64,000 nt of DNA from Nansenia antarctica (GCA_963989245.1 OZ022344.1:65261400-65325399); one strand, 5' to 3'; positions 13,084-21,907 are shown, counted from the first letter of the stretch. Program-made: numbers and translations. Notes: generated by a model from the letters alone, not told the origin.

Positions 13084-13115
<32 letters not shown>

Positions 13116-14409
13116 TGTGTATGTGTGTATTTACCACAATTTCATAATGGCACTAAAACACTAATTGGGCAAGTTAACTTGTTAAACCAACTGTTGTTGA
13201 CTGGTTTAGGGAGAGATCACAGGCTGACTGGCTGACTCACTCAGCGACCACGTTTGTGTATTGAACCGGACGAAGGTTGCGACAGCCATCATCAGCGCCG
13301 CCTTCCTCTGTTTGGAAACTTCTAGAGTCAAGGTGCCCCTCTCTCACAGAGCAGGAAGCTGTCTGTGTGTGCAAACACTGTTCTTATCTTCTTCTAGATT
13401 CTTCTCATGGGTTTTCCCCCTACCAGGAAGTCTTATCTTAGTCTTACAGGCTTAGATGTGAATACACATCTCACATTCCACTTAAATAAAAACTTTCACT
13501 GGATTGTAGTTCAAATGGGTCCTTATGTTTGTGGTTCAGATTTTTAATTGAATAAAAACTCACTGTGTTTCTCCTGTAGAAAGACAATCAAATAAAAGTG
13601 TCTGTCAGATTGTGTATCTGACAAATACAGCCGTAGTCGGTTTAATGAGCTGCTTTTGGTCAGCTAGCTCCTCATCCAGCTAGCATCTGAACCAGCTAGC
13701 CTCTGAACCAGCTAGCCTCTGAACCAGCTAGCCTTTGAACCCCAGTATACACAAACAATATTCATAAACATATGTTCTGTTTCTGGCCTCTTTTTTTTCT
13801 TTTTGTCACTCTCAAGAAGTCTGAGATATTGCTGCTGAAAGTAACCAGCAGCAAATAAAAACATAACTTCCAGTGCAGAAATAGGTGCAATATGTGCCAT
13901 TTAATAACTAAGAGCATACACTAGTTTCATCTGTCAAAACGTCTTTATTATGAGTCGCTTGCCTTGAAGGGATTGGTATATCTAATTTTGGACTTAAAAA
14001 TTATTGATATATAGCCATCAATTCTAATTCAAGTCCCGCATCACATACAAAATCCTCCTCCTCACCTACAAATCCCTCCACGCCTGCGCGCCCCAGAACC
14101 TCCTCACCCAACATACCCCTTCCCGGAACCTGCGGTCCTCAGACATGGGCCTGCTATCCACCCCCCGCACCAACCTACGGACCTTTGGGGACAGAGCCTT
14201 CAGCGTGGCTGCACCTACTCTCTGGAACTCCCTCCCCATAGTGATCCGCAACGCCCCCACCCTGGACTCCTTCAAATCAGCCCTCAAAACCCATCTGTTC
14301 ACCAAGGCCTTTGGCCCCTAGTCAATGTTTCAGTTTTGCTTTGTTTGTTTTCTGTTGTGTCTGTCTGATCATTTCCCTTAGAATTGTAAAGCGTCCTTAT
14401 TAAATTAAA

Positions 14410-14442
<33 letters not shown>

Positions 14443-14629
14443 CCCTCAAATCACTCACAGATGCAGCACACAGCAGAGCTGAGGCTAGAGGTTATACGTT
14501 CAAAGGGTCAGAGGTTATACGTTCACAGGGTCAGGGGCTCACCTCGCTCTTGTCTCTGGAGCGGGCAGCGGCCCGGCTGCTACCGGCCGTCTCCTGAGCC
14601 GGAACCACAGAGATCTTCTGCACCGGCAT
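6590..14629 (-). CDS. marchf1: Membrane-associated RING-CH E3 ubiquitin ligase 1 (seven coding exons)
   Basis: In transcript order the minus-strand exons are 14629-14543 (start, MPVQKISVVPAQE), 11708-11664, 11314-11235, 9853-9059, 8889-8709, 8565-8421 and 6906-6590 (stop at 6590-6592). All have GT-AG borders and compatible phase, giving 1650 nt and 549 residues. The RING-CH exon encodes CRICHCEAEEES...PCRC...FVHQDC...CELC, with all eight zinc ligands of the C4HC3 set. Two membrane segments follow: one around FHLAAVMCVMISVSFLIF and one around VLVVGINSSCGLIFMYI. The tail QCKVYLQLWRRLKAFNR...VQNCPE is typical of MARCHF1/8. The family ubiquitinates MHC II, CD86 and other endosomal or surface membrane proteins. 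I chose marchf1 over marchf8 because tma16 is adjacent, as in human. Omitting the 795-nt exon 4 leaves a 284-residue protein, the usual family size. An upstream 5' UTR or promoter was not located. Confidence 0.92.
6912..7038. repeat. Compound CA/ATAC microsatellite
   Basis: Interrupted (CA)n with ATAT and GAATA units, lying directly at the acceptor of the last marchf1 exon. Open frames across it are repeat artefacts. Confidence 0.85.
7039..7319. other. marchf1: marchf1 intron sequence, nothing recognised
   Basis: Unique-looking intron sequence between the CA array and the interspersed repeat. No gene or repeat family was recognised. Confidence 0.4.
7320..7480 (+). repeat. Interspersed repeat with TATATAGCGCTTTTCTAGACA signature
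   Basis: An (AAT)n run is followed by ACATTAGACTTATATAGCGC and TTTCTAGACACTCAAAGACG, a signature widespread in fish. Related TAATACAT...ATAGC starts occur near 15846, 17826 and 19196 in this window. The family name is not resolved. Confidence 0.5.
7886..8045 (+). mobile_element. tRNA-derived SINE
   Basis: The head contains a pol III A-box-like TGGCGTAACGGGTTAAG and a B-box-like GGTTCGATTCAGG at about 7942. A unique body (CATGTCATCCCTCCTCTCTC) follows, then a short AT-rich tail with CAAATAAAATG. A minus-strand relative with the same head and body is present at about 17170-17320. Confidence 0.75.
8892..8971. repeat. (CA)n microsatellite next to the marchf1 RING exon
   Basis: About 80 bp of CA with GCATGCACG interruptions. 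It begins immediately intronic of the RING-CH exon, so on the coding strand the array abuts the splice acceptor. Confidence 0.9.
9059..9853 (-). other. marchf1: Phase-symmetric 795-nt cassette exon of marchf1 encoding a low-complexity S/R/G/E-rich region
   Basis: This single exon (265 codons) lies between the N-terminal exons and the RING-CH exon. It begins after an acceptor at 9855-9854 and ends at donor 9058-9057, with identical phase at both ends. Skipping it therefore keeps frame and joins ...SSQETC directly to RICHC, reproducing the canonical short MARCH layout. The encoded sequence is basic then glycine/glutamate rich (KKQVKRRHHRKRDS, RGGGGGGTGGEA, GSSSLAEEGEVEP) and is probably disordered. 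Long vertebrate MARCHF1/8 isoforms with an extra N-terminal segment are known, so this is likely a regulated cassette. Splicing itself is inferred. Confidence 0.75.
9860..9924. repeat. (CA)n/(TA)n microsatellite beside the marchf1 cassette exon
   Basis: CA tract with ATATATA interruptions, directly upstream (on the minus strand) of the cassette-exon acceptor. Confidence 0.9.
10160..10320 (+). mobile_element. LINE 3' UTR fragment
   Basis: This block contains TGTAACGCCAAATCAAATTC, CTATATGTG and a terminal CATAAATGGCAATAAACG. It parallels the UTR end at about 380-425 (TGCCAAAACAAATTCCTATG and CATAATGGCAAT), so it is probably a short remnant of the same LINE family. Confidence 0.5.
10321..10719. 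other. marchf1: marchf1 intron sequence, nothing recognised
   Basis: AT-rich intron stretch. Open frames here are not protein-like and no repeat end was recognised. Confidence 0.4.
10720..11042. repeat. Interspersed-repeat fragment ending in GTGGTCATAATGTTTCGGCT
   Basis: The end CACCTGTCAGTGGTCATAAT, GTTTCGGCTCACCAGTGTA resembles a terminus I know to be widespread in fish genomes. The body (ACCACTGCTGACCGGGAGC, ATCCATAACAATTTGGCCC) has the look of an eroded DNA transposon. The family assignment is uncertain. Confidence 0.45.
11597..11633. repeat. (CA)n microsatellite
   Basis: Imperfect CA tract in the marchf1 intron between two small coding exons. Confidence 0.85.
11743..11776. repeat. (CA)n microsatellite
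   Basis: CA tract about 35 bp intronic of the 45-nt marchf1 exon at 11664-11708. Confidence 0.85.
12168..12342. mobile_element. Palindromic MITE resembling a salmonid family
   Basis: The left arm (AGGAGGCTGCTGGAGGTAGA, CGTCGGAGGACAGGGCTCAT) is mirrored at the right as the complement of GGGGAGGCTGGTGGAGGTAG, with shared GAGGACGGGCTCATTGTAAT. The centre carries GGAATGAGGAACG...CATTCCTCATTCC. The order GAGGCTGCTG, GGAGGACGGCTCAT, GGAATG is how I remember a very abundant salmonid palindromic element. The relationship is from memory and not aligned. Confidence 0.75.
12537..12586. repeat. (TG)n-type imperfect microsatellite
   Basis: Imperfect TG/CGTG/CATG repeats over about 50 bp. Confidence 0.8.
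12863..13125. repeat. Tandem duplication of a ~120-bp unit with embedded (TG)n
   Basis: Each unit reads TGTGCCTGAATGTGTGGG, GGTGTATGCTGCGTGGCTGT, TGCCTG, GCTGTGTACATGTGTGTATG and then a long TG array. The unit is present twice (non-TG parts at about 12905-12975 and 13021-13090), with TG arrays before, between and after. It is a minisatellite built from a microsatellite and a unique core. Confidence 0.85.
13674..13738. repeat. Short minisatellite, 17-bp unit AGCTAGCCTCTGAACC
   Basis: Four near-identical copies of CAGCTAGC(A/C)TCTGAAC follow each other directly. Each contains an AGCTAGCT-like palindrome core. Confidence 0.8.
14020..14440 (+). mobile_element. 3' end of a LINE with reverse-transcriptase C-terminus
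   Basis: One frame reads YKILLLTYKSLHACAPQNL, then LRSSDMGLLSTPRTNLRTFG, DRAFSVAAPTLWNSLP, and TLDSFKSALKTHLFTKAF to a TAG at about 14319. This is the standard C-terminal end of a fish LINE polyprotein. A short UTR and an (ATT)n tail at about 14411-14441 close it. It lies in the first marchf1 intron. Confidence 0.8.
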
Positions 14630-15157
14630 TCCTGCTGTTCCCGACGCTCCCAACAACCCCAACGTTCCCAGGCTATTCCCACAGCATTCCCGGGGCGATC
14701 CACCAGACTGCTGTCACTAAAACCGACCAGACCGCCGGTCCCACCCACAGACCAGACCGGTCACGGGGGAAGACACCGGTATTTCTGCACCAGTCGGTCC
14801 AGAGCTTTGAGACGGAATGGGATCAGGTCACCGTGGAAACCAACAGAAGGCTCTGAAAACAGCAGGGTGTGACATCGTTATGACGACTGAGAACTGCTCG
14901 ACGACAGCCCCCTCCTTCAGCAGAGAGAGAGAGACAGGCATAGAGAGGGGGGGGGGAGAGAGAGAGAGAGTTGATCTGTCCTGTAGTTGGGCAAAGCAGG
15001 TGAGTAATATAGTTGTTAGCGCAGCGATGTTAGCGTCTGTCTGGGAGTTAGGGCTGTGTCTGTGGGGGAACAAGCATACACGACCCATGAGGCTTAGGGC
15101 TTAAATTAACCTCAATCCCCTACACTGACCAGTGCTGCTAATCAGCTTACATATCAC

Positions 15158-15158
15158 T

Positions 15159-15190
<32 letters not shown>

Positions 15191-15217
15191 TATGCACACA
15201 CTCACACACACACACAG
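15158..15217. repeat. (CA)n microsatellite
   Basis: CA repeat with AAACATATG and CTCA interruptions, 5' (on +) of the RING-like pseudo-exon. Confidence 0.85.
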
Positions 15218-15330
15218 AGGAAGCAACAATAATCCCCTGATGAAACGTCTATATGATGAGACGAATAATGGGCCTATTAGCCCGTCTCTCATGGATGACC
15301 ACAGTAATGCTATCACATTCTGACCGTTGG

Positions 15331-15390
15331 TTGTGTGTGTGTGTGTGTGTGTGTATGTGTGTATGTGTGTGTGTATGTGTGTGAGAGAGT
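15331..15390. repeat. (TG)n microsatellite 5' of the RING-like copy
   Basis: TG tract with TATG interruptions, leading into the decayed RING-CH copy. Confidence 0.85.
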
Positions 15391-15396
15391 GTGTGT

Positions 15397-15483
15397 TTGA
15401 CGGGGATGAGGAGTGTCCGTTGATAACCCTGTGTTGGTGTACTGGGAATCTGAGGTTCGTCCACCAGGACTGTCTCAACGCAG
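15397..15483 (+). pseudogene. Decayed inverted copy of the marchf1 RING-CH exon
   Basis: The plus strand encodes GDEECPLITLCWCTGNLRFV followed by HQDCLN, clearly homologous to the marchf1 RING-CH exon on the other strand. Over the 75 bp I aligned by eye (from the GA.GAGGAG block to CTGTCTCAAC) only six bases differ. PCRC has become LCWC, the first CRIC pair and the final CELC pair are missing, and both sides run into TG repeats. It is a partial, inverted, recent copy that cannot form a complete RING. Confidence 0.85.

Positions 15484-15484
<1 letters not shown>

Positions 15485-15550
<66 letters not shown>
15485..15550. repeat. (TG)n microsatellite 3' of the RING-like copy
   Basis: Nearly pure TG array beginning within two bases of where homology to the RING exon stops. 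Confidence 0.9.
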
Positions 15551-15838
15551 GCATACACTTAGCTACATAAGATATTGCAAAATGCACTACGTTGTTACAA
15601 TGGTGGAAAGGAGAGGTTTCAAAACAAAAACATTTTAGCAACAAGAAAAAGTGATACATTATGTCGTACGGATGTCGTAAGGATGCTTTATGCTTATCGT
15701 TTCGCTCGCCTTGTCATAAGCCACTGTGTGTACACGCATGGGGCAACGCCACGCTACATAATGACCTGTGGTCAAAACCACCAATGGAAGACGGCAACTT
15801 GATGACACTTGGAGATGCCCAGATTGCCTGGTGTTAAA

Positions 15839-16180
15839 CCTTAATAATTATAATACATCAAATTCATATAGCACGTTCCTAAACCCGAAGATGCTTCACG
15901 AATACAAGTTGATGTTACAACAACAATAACATTTGAAAGAGAGAGACCTAGTTCTCATAGTTGAGGGAGTCAAACAGGGTGGCGCTGAGTTTGGCAGCTA
16001 AGTCTTAGGGAGAGTTGGGGGCGTGGTCTACGGGCAGGGCAGAACAAATGAATTCAGGTAGATAGAGGTTGTGCTCCTAGTATGTCAACAAACCAGTCAA
16101 CAGCATATGTATCCGGGTCAAGTAAATCCTATGGCACACACACACCCACACACATGTCGTTTGGCAGAGACCTCCCCAGA
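15839..16180 (+). repeat. Interspersed repeat, copy 1 (related copies at 16.56 and 19.2 kb)
   Basis: It starts TAATAATTATAATACATCAA and includes GGGCAGGGCAGAACAAATGA, ATTCAGGTAG and GGGTCAAGTAAATCCTATGG. The second half recurs at 16555-16715 (same AGGGCAGAACAAATGAATTC and GGTCAAGTAAATCCTATGG), and the first half recurs at about 19185-19445. No coding potential was seen. Confidence 0.7.
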
Positions 16181-16506
16181 AAAATTGGTTAATCCACTGA
16201 ATCGTGGATTCGTGCTATAAAAAAATGCAATTACCAATATTAAAAATGCAATATTAACCCTAACCCTAAATTCTTGATATCAATCATTGCATTTTTTATA
16301 TTAAAAAAATCAATTCTTCTTGATAAATATGTTTAATTGCTTTAAAAACAGCTTACTTCTGCATGCACTTCGCTTGTGCACCTTGCTGGTGAATTAATGT
16401 AGTATATCAGGGTTAGGGTTAGGGCCAGTTAAGCACTATGGTTCACCATACGCACACACACTTACCAGCAGAAAGAAAAACAAAAGCCCAGTTGACTTAA
16501 CACGCG

Positions 16507-16509
<3 letters not shown>

Positions 16510-16557
<48 letters not shown>

Positions 16558-16715
16558 GTAGGGCAGAACAAATGAATTCAGGTAGGTGGAGGGCGTGGTC
16601 TACAGTATGTCACATACACACATACTGTATGTGACAAATCAGTTCACAGGATATGTATCTGGGTCAAGTAAATCCTATGGCACACCCACACGTCGTTGGG
16701 CAGAAACCTCCCCAA
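16510..16715 (+). repeat. (CA)n array plus partial copy 2 of the interspersed repeat
   Basis: A CA tract at 16510-16555 is followed by AGGGCAGAACAAATGAATTC through GGTCAAGTAAATCCTATGG. A small palindrome lies inside at about 16608-16635 (GTCACATACACACATACTGT, ATGTGAC). Confidence 0.7.
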
Positions 16716-16897
16716 AAGACACAAGTAAACAGAACTATCTTACAAAGAGGAACAAAACAACCGAAGGGGGCATTACTATCTCATATATACGATGACCGGC
16801 CTCTGGCCAGGTTCCTCTTTAGTCAATGATTACATCTCATTCAGATGGAGGAGCACTGGAGGTGAGTGTTTGTGAAAGCCTGTTTGTGTGTGGACTT

Positions 16898-16902
<5 letters not shown>

Positions 16903-16947
<45 letters not shown>
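16903..16947. repeat. (TG)n microsatellite
   Basis: About 45 bp of uninterrupted TG. Confidence 0.9.
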
Positions 16948-16948
<1 letters not shown>

Positions 16949-17107
16949 TGAACCCTAGGATTTACTTATTTTATGTAGGTGTCTGTGTGTGCATAGAGAA
17001 CTACCAATGATGATACGCAATTGATCAAGATCAACTATTTGACTAAGACGTCATCGTTACAAATGTGAAGTGAAACGAACACTGTCTCTAATCCCAACAC
17101 TGTCTCT

Positions 17108-17183
17108 AATCCCAATAAAAGCAAAAATGCCCTAAAATATATATATATATTAGGGCATTTCTGGGATTAGAGACAGTAGAGAT
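17108..17183. repeat. Imperfect hairpin around an AT-rich loop
   Basis: CTCTAATCCCA...AAATGCCCTAAAA on the left is mirrored by TTAGGGCATTT...TGGGATTAGAG on the right, around (TA)n. It abuts the minus-strand SINE and probably marks its junction with another small element. Confidence 0.55.
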
Positions 17184-17320
17184 TGACAGGAAGGATGGGT
17201 GAGACAGGAGGGATGACATGCAAGATATGTCGAGGGTCGGGAATCGAACCAGGAACCTTGTGATTATGTGGTATGTACATTAGTGTGCTATGCCACTGAG
17301 CACTAAGCTGCTAGAATTAG
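17170..17320 (-). mobile_element. tRNA-derived SINE, second copy, inverted
   Basis: The reverse complement shows the same head and body as the SINE at 7886-8045: a GGTTCGATTCCCGACCCTC-type B box, then CATGTCATCCCTCCTGTCTC and CACCCATCCTTCCTGTC. Confidence 0.7.
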
Positions 17321-17479
17321 TCCCTCAAAGCTCTCTAAAAAACAAAAGGAAAAGAGTTTATTCTAGTTTGTATTGTGTTCATTTGGCACTGAGGCTGAAA
17401 AGATAGGTGGCTTGTATGATTTCAATGATGCCAACTGACATGCAAATTACGCTCAAAGCTCTCTCCCTATTTTCCAGTG

Positions 17480-17506
17480 TTTGTGTATGAGTGCGTGCGT
17501 GTGTGT

Positions 17507-17556
<50 letters not shown>
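17480..17556. repeat. (TG)n microsatellite
   Basis: TG array with GCGTGCG and CTG interruptions at its start. Confidence 0.9.
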
Positions 17557-17558
<2 letters not shown>

Positions 17559-17999
17559 AACTCCTGACCCCTCCTCAGGAGCCACAATGGCAGCTGGTGG
17601 TCTCTTCTCTCTCTGCTACTTCACTGTAGAGAGAGAAAAAATATAATAATAATAATAATAATATGATGACAGCAAGACTTATTCGGTGATATTGTTACCA
17701 TTTTATACAAAAGTTGTATAAGTCAAGAAATGTGTTAATTGAAAAATTCAATAAAATACTGATTACAAAAATATATATTAAAAAATAAATAATAATAATT
17801 TAAAAATAAAAATAAAAATAATAATAATACGAATGCATTCTATTTATAAAGCGCTTTCTCACAGGCTTACTTTGGTCAAGTAAAAGATATATCTGACTCA
17901 CCATCTCTCAGATGGATCCGATAGGGTTAAAGAGCAGGTGGACTCCACCCCTCTCAGGTTCAGATGAGCTCATATTTACCCCCATTATTAATGACTGCA

Positions 18000-18004
18000 G
18001 CGTT

Positions 18005-18042
<38 letters not shown>

Positions 18043-18126
18043 AATGTCAACAGGTACTATCCTTACCATCGAAACCCAGCCCCAGGTGGCTTGACAGAGC
18101 ACCTCTCACACCACAAACTGTCTCTC

Positions 18127-18160
<34 letters not shown>

Positions 18161-18440
18161 TATTAATGACTGCAGTGCTAACGTGTGTGTGTGTGTGTGT
18201 GTCAGCAGGGTGCTATCCTTATCATGGAAACCCAGCCCCAGGTGCCTTGACAGCGCACTTCTCACACCACAAAGTTTCTCTCTAACACACACACACACAC
18301 ACACACACACCTTATTAATGACTGCAGTGTTAACGTGTCTGTGCATGTGTGTGTGCGTGTGTGCGTGTGTGTGTGTGCATGTGTGTGTGTAACGTCAGCC
18401 GGGTGCTATCCTTACCGTGGAAACCCAGCTCCAGGTGAGG
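18000..18440. repeat. Three tandem ~150-bp units with embedded microsatellites
   Basis: The block TTATTAATGACTGCAG, (TG)n, GTCA.CAGG.(T)GCTATCCTTA, CATGGAAACCCAGCCCCAGG and TCACACCACAAA...CTCTAACACAC(CA)n occurs three times (about 17985-18160, 18160-18310 and 18310-18440). The third copy diverges after CCCAGCTCCAGGTGAGGACT. Each copy alternates TG and CA arrays, so a single strand could fold extensively. Confidence 0.85.
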
Positions 18441-18484
18441 ACTCGGATGTTCTCTGCCACCAAACCACCAGAGCCGATGTTCCA
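18416..18484 (-). other. Candidate 69-nt exon upstream of marchf1, unassigned
   Basis: On the minus strand a CCCCACAG acceptor precedes 23 open codons (WNIGSGGLVAENIRVLTWSW, VST), and a consensus GTAAGGA donor follows. Length is a multiple of three. I cannot place the peptide in MARCHF1 or another family. It could be an alternative 5' exon of marchf1 or a chance splice pair. Its donor half is what is copied in the adjacent tandem units. Confidence 0.3.
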
Positions 18485-18628
18485 CTGTGGGGAGGGAAGC
18501 AGTGACGCTTCTCTGCAGTTGTAAAGGTAGAGCCCATTCAGACAGCTGTTAGTCTACAGACAGACACTACCTGAGAACTGTTGTTTGCCGTAAGACCATC
18601 AAGAGAAACTGGAGGTCCAGAGCTGTAA

Positions 18629-18663
<35 letters not shown>

Positions 18664-18799
18664 AGTAGATGGCTCCTTCGTTCTCAGAGCTGGAGCTGCT
18701 GACCATAGTCTTCTCTCTGCTGGTGTTCAGTCTCTTCACTCTCAATGGAATACTAAAGGAAGGATGCACAGACACACATGGTGAGACTGCTGTGATGCG

Positions 18800-18829
18800 C
18801 ACGCACGCACACACACACACACACACACG

Positions 18830-18884
<55 letters not shown>
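18800..18884. repeat. (CA)n microsatellite
   Basis: CA array with a GCTCTCTCA interruption. Confidence 0.9.
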
Positions 18885-18885
<1 letters not shown>

Positions 18886-19182
18886 AACAAACCATGCATA
18901 CACGCAAACTAACAGTAGAAGATACATATGTGTTTATTTAGGAGGTTTATTTCGAAAGACGAACCAACCCTTAACCCCTCCTCCTAGAAGGAGGAACCCA
19001 GAGCACGACCCTCCCCAGGGAAGTGGTCATCGTATGACTCCAGGCCAGGATGACATGAAAGAAAGAACTGGATCAGAGGGAGCACCAGTGATTGGTCACA
19101 CAGCCTCCATCCGCCGTTCTATCATCCAACCCAAACAAAAATTAACTATGCTGATTGATGGAGATGCCAAGATTGACCTATG

Positions 19183-19247
19183 AACCATAATAATTATAAT
19201 ACATTAAATGTATATCACACTATTCTAAGATCCAAAGAAACGGACGT

Positions 19248-19288
<41 letters not shown>

Positions 19289-19445
19289 CGACGATTAAAA
19301 TGAGGTAAAAGAGACAGGCTTCGTTCTCAGAGGGGCCGGTGAGTTAAGGGTGTCAGATAGGGAGGCGTTTAGTACGGGCAGTCAGGGGAAGTAGTGGTCT
19401 ATGGACAGGGCAGAACAAAATGGCTTCAGATAGGTGGAGGGGGTT
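19183..19445 (+). repeat. Interspersed repeat, copy 3, with (CAA)n insertion
   Basis: Matches the copy at 15839: ATAATAATTATAATACATTA and later GGACAGGGCAGAACAAAATG. A (CAA)n run at 19248-19290 occupies the position of CAACAACAATAAC in copy 1, suggesting local expansion. Confidence 0.65.
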
Positions 19446-19617
19446 GGCAGCTTTGATGATATTAGCCACTGGTTATTGTTGCTGGGGGAGAGAGATGGTC
19501 GGGTGAATGTATTTACAGTGAGATGGTCAATAATAATAAACTGAAATTTGTGCTTGAAGTCTTGAATTTGTAATTGAAGGTATTGGTCCCATGGTATGTG
19601 CACGCACATGCGCGCAA

Positions 19618-19619
<2 letters not shown>

Positions 19620-19676
<57 letters not shown>
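19620..19676. repeat. (CA)n microsatellite
   Basis: Pure CA array of about 57 bp. Confidence 0.9.
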
Positions 19677-19678
<2 letters not shown>

Positions 19679-19787
19679 CCACTTAATGTCACACCTCTGA
19701 GTACGCCCCAGTAGTCAAGGTGGAGTTATTGATCCTGTGATGGAGTCAATGTATTCTCACACACATACACACATACATACATACTGT

Positions 19788-19823
<36 letters not shown>

Positions 19824-20519
19824 GCATGCATGCATGCATGCACGCTACTTGAGGTCATGTGAGTGTGATATTGAGGAGTATTTTTGGTGGTCTTAGGCTG
19901 GACAAGTCTCACTAAATCAGTCTCTCCATTTAAATGGCTAACCAAGGGCCCCAATTGGATTCAGCAATCACTGCTGAGCAGAGAGAAAAGAAAACTCACA
20001 ACACTTTTTAAGAATGGTTTTGAGAAAACGAATTATACAATCAGAGCATTTATGAACAGTCTGAAAATGCATTGCGTTGAAAAAACTTGACACAGTACTC
20101 GTAGAAATAGTCTGTTAGTCTATTATTATTACGTGTAGGCATTACATGTAGGCATTCTTTAAACAAATATGCTTTGGATTAAAATGTCTGCTTAACAACT
20201 AAGAACACAGGCAGTTTTATCCCTACAGATTGGTTGGTTCAAGAAGACATCCACTACAATGATGATGGGTTCATATACCTGATAATTCAGTTTGTTTTCC
20301 CCTAGAAAACTGATGTACTACTAGTATTACAAGTGTAATATTTGTGTAAATATTACGGGTGCACATGCAAAAGAGGCCTTCATCTCAGTGTGGTGGCCCT
20401 GTATGAATAACATAGAGGTTAAATATTTACAGGTTAAATGAATAAAAAAATACCGAAACAACTTTCCACCTTAGCCAAGACTGCAGAAACCTCTCAACCC
20501 CCGATGGCACGCTTGATGT
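19677..20519. other. No gene seen; short CA and GCAT repeats only
   Basis: Contains (CA)n at about 19790-19819 and (GCAT)n at about 19825-19842. The rest is AT-rich with no protein-like frame. Confidence 0.5.
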
Positions 20520-20523
20520 CATC

Positions 20524-21608
20524 CCAGACACGGTTGTTCTGGAGGAGTCGTGGTTACAGAGGGCTGGTTCTGGAGGAGTCGTGGTTACAGAGGGGTGGTT
20601 CTGGATAGGGCTGGGTTCAAAAAATCGATTTCCCGATTCTGAATCGATCTTCATTAAATGAGCGATTATCGATTCATAAATCCCGAGATCGATCTTTCTT
20701 TTTCTTTCTTTTTTTTTGCTTGCAGCTTCAACCCGCAACGAGATCTCGTGGCCAGATCTCGCGCTACAAGAATTTATCATATCTCACGCAACGTGAGGTC
20801 TCAACACTAAAATCTAAAAACATGGCGATGGCAGGGACACTCAAGTCACCACCAGGCTTAAGTCAGATGTCTGGGTGCATTTTGGATTTTAAAAATGTGA
20901 CGATAGAGATGAGCTGGACAAAAGCAAAGTCATATGTAAATAAAAAGTACATTCATGTAACTGCTTTGGAGTCAATTCATTGATATGTTTAACAATGCTA
21001 CATGTTATAGGATTCCTTGAACCATTTATAGCATTAGTTCGGAGAATCTCTTTCATATTCAAGCAAAACATTTATATTGTAACTAGATCGAATCGGAATC
21101 GAATCGAATCGAATCGAATCGTGAATCGAATCGAATCGGGAGCTGTGAATCGGAATCGAATCGTTTTGGGAAATCAGTGGCGATACCCAGCCCTAGTTCT
21201 GGAGGAGTCGTGGTTACAGAGGGGGGGTTCTGGAGGAGTCGTGGTTACAGAGGGGGGGTTCTGGAGGAGTCGTGGTTACAGAGGGGTTGTTCTGGAGGAG
21301 TCGTGGTTACAGAGGGGGGGTTCTGGAGGAGTCGTGGTTACAGAGGGGGGGTTCTGGAGGAGTCGTGGTTACAGAGGGGGGGTTCTGGAGGAGTCGTGGT
21401 TACAGAGTGGTGGTTCTGGAGGAGTCGTGGTTACAGAGGGGGGGTTCTGGAGGAGTCATGGTTACAGAGGGGGGGTTCTGGAGGAGTCGTGGTTACAGAG
21501 GGGGGGTTCTGGAGGAGTCGTGGTTACAGAGGGGGGGTTCTGGAGGAGTCATGGTTACAGAGGGGGGGTTCTGGAGGAGTCGTGGTTACAGAGGGGGGGT
21601 TCCTGGGA
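20524..21608. repeat. 30-bp G-rich minisatellite split by a transposon
   Basis: The unit GGTTCTGGAGGAGTCGTGGT plus TACAGAGGGG is repeated about three times at 20524-20605 and about fourteen times at 21196-21608, with few changes (GTC/ATC, G-run length). Because 30 is a multiple of three, the array reads open in several frames as a GYRGGVLEESWLQ repeat. There is no evidence it is translated. Runs of six or seven G per unit could support G-quadruplex folding. Confidence 0.92.
20606..21195 (+). mobile_element. Non-autonomous hAT-like element (590 bp) inside the minisatellite
   Basis: The ends are TAGGGCTGGGT and its reverse complement ACCCAGCCCTA. They are flanked by a perfect 8-bp duplication GTTCTGGA (20598-20605 and 21196-21203), the hAT target-site length. 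Near 20850-20890 one frame reads LKSDVWVHFGF, which resembles the start of a BED zinc finger found in hAT transposases. This suggests an internally deleted autonomous copy. AATCGAATCG repeats fill the right side. Confidence 0.85.
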
Positions 21609-21681
21609 GGTGGGCTCCCTCCCCTCCTGTCTGAAGCTGAGGGCGGCTGGTGGAAACCCCAGAAACCCCACATAGGCTATA

Positions 21682-21907
21682 CAGTGGGGGACATAAGTAT
21701 CATCATTTCAAAATCAACATTTTACACATAATGTTTTCCTGTTTCATTCCACTTTATTACACATAACTTTATTTACATGTGGACTTGAATGTTTAGATTT
21801 TTCGTCTGGATTGTTTGAGTCTGGTGCAAATTTCACTTGAATAGGCTCATTGGAAATACATTTACTGGACAAAATGTTGTTGTGTTCAATACTTATTTCC
21901 CCCACTG
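21682..21907. mobile_element. Mariner-type MITE (226 bp) with TA target duplication
   Basis: Terminal CAGTGGGGGACATAAGTAT is mirrored by ATACTTATTTCCCCCACTG, flanked on both sides by TA (21680-21681 and 21908-21909). The termini and TA site are typical of Tc1/mariner-derived fish MITEs. Confidence 0.85.

Noticed and set aside
15327..15638. A second, functional MARCH gene on the plus strand
   Set aside because: Only part of one RING exon is present, ligand cysteines are lost and both ends run into TG repeats.
20524..21608. Possible CRISPR array
   Set aside because: The 30-bp units are contiguous with no unique spacers, and this is a vertebrate genome.
21177..21731. Long repetitive ORFs (GYRGGVLEESWLQ) in three frames
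   Set aside because: They are the 30-bp minisatellite read through; no start context, splice sites or composition typical of a gene.
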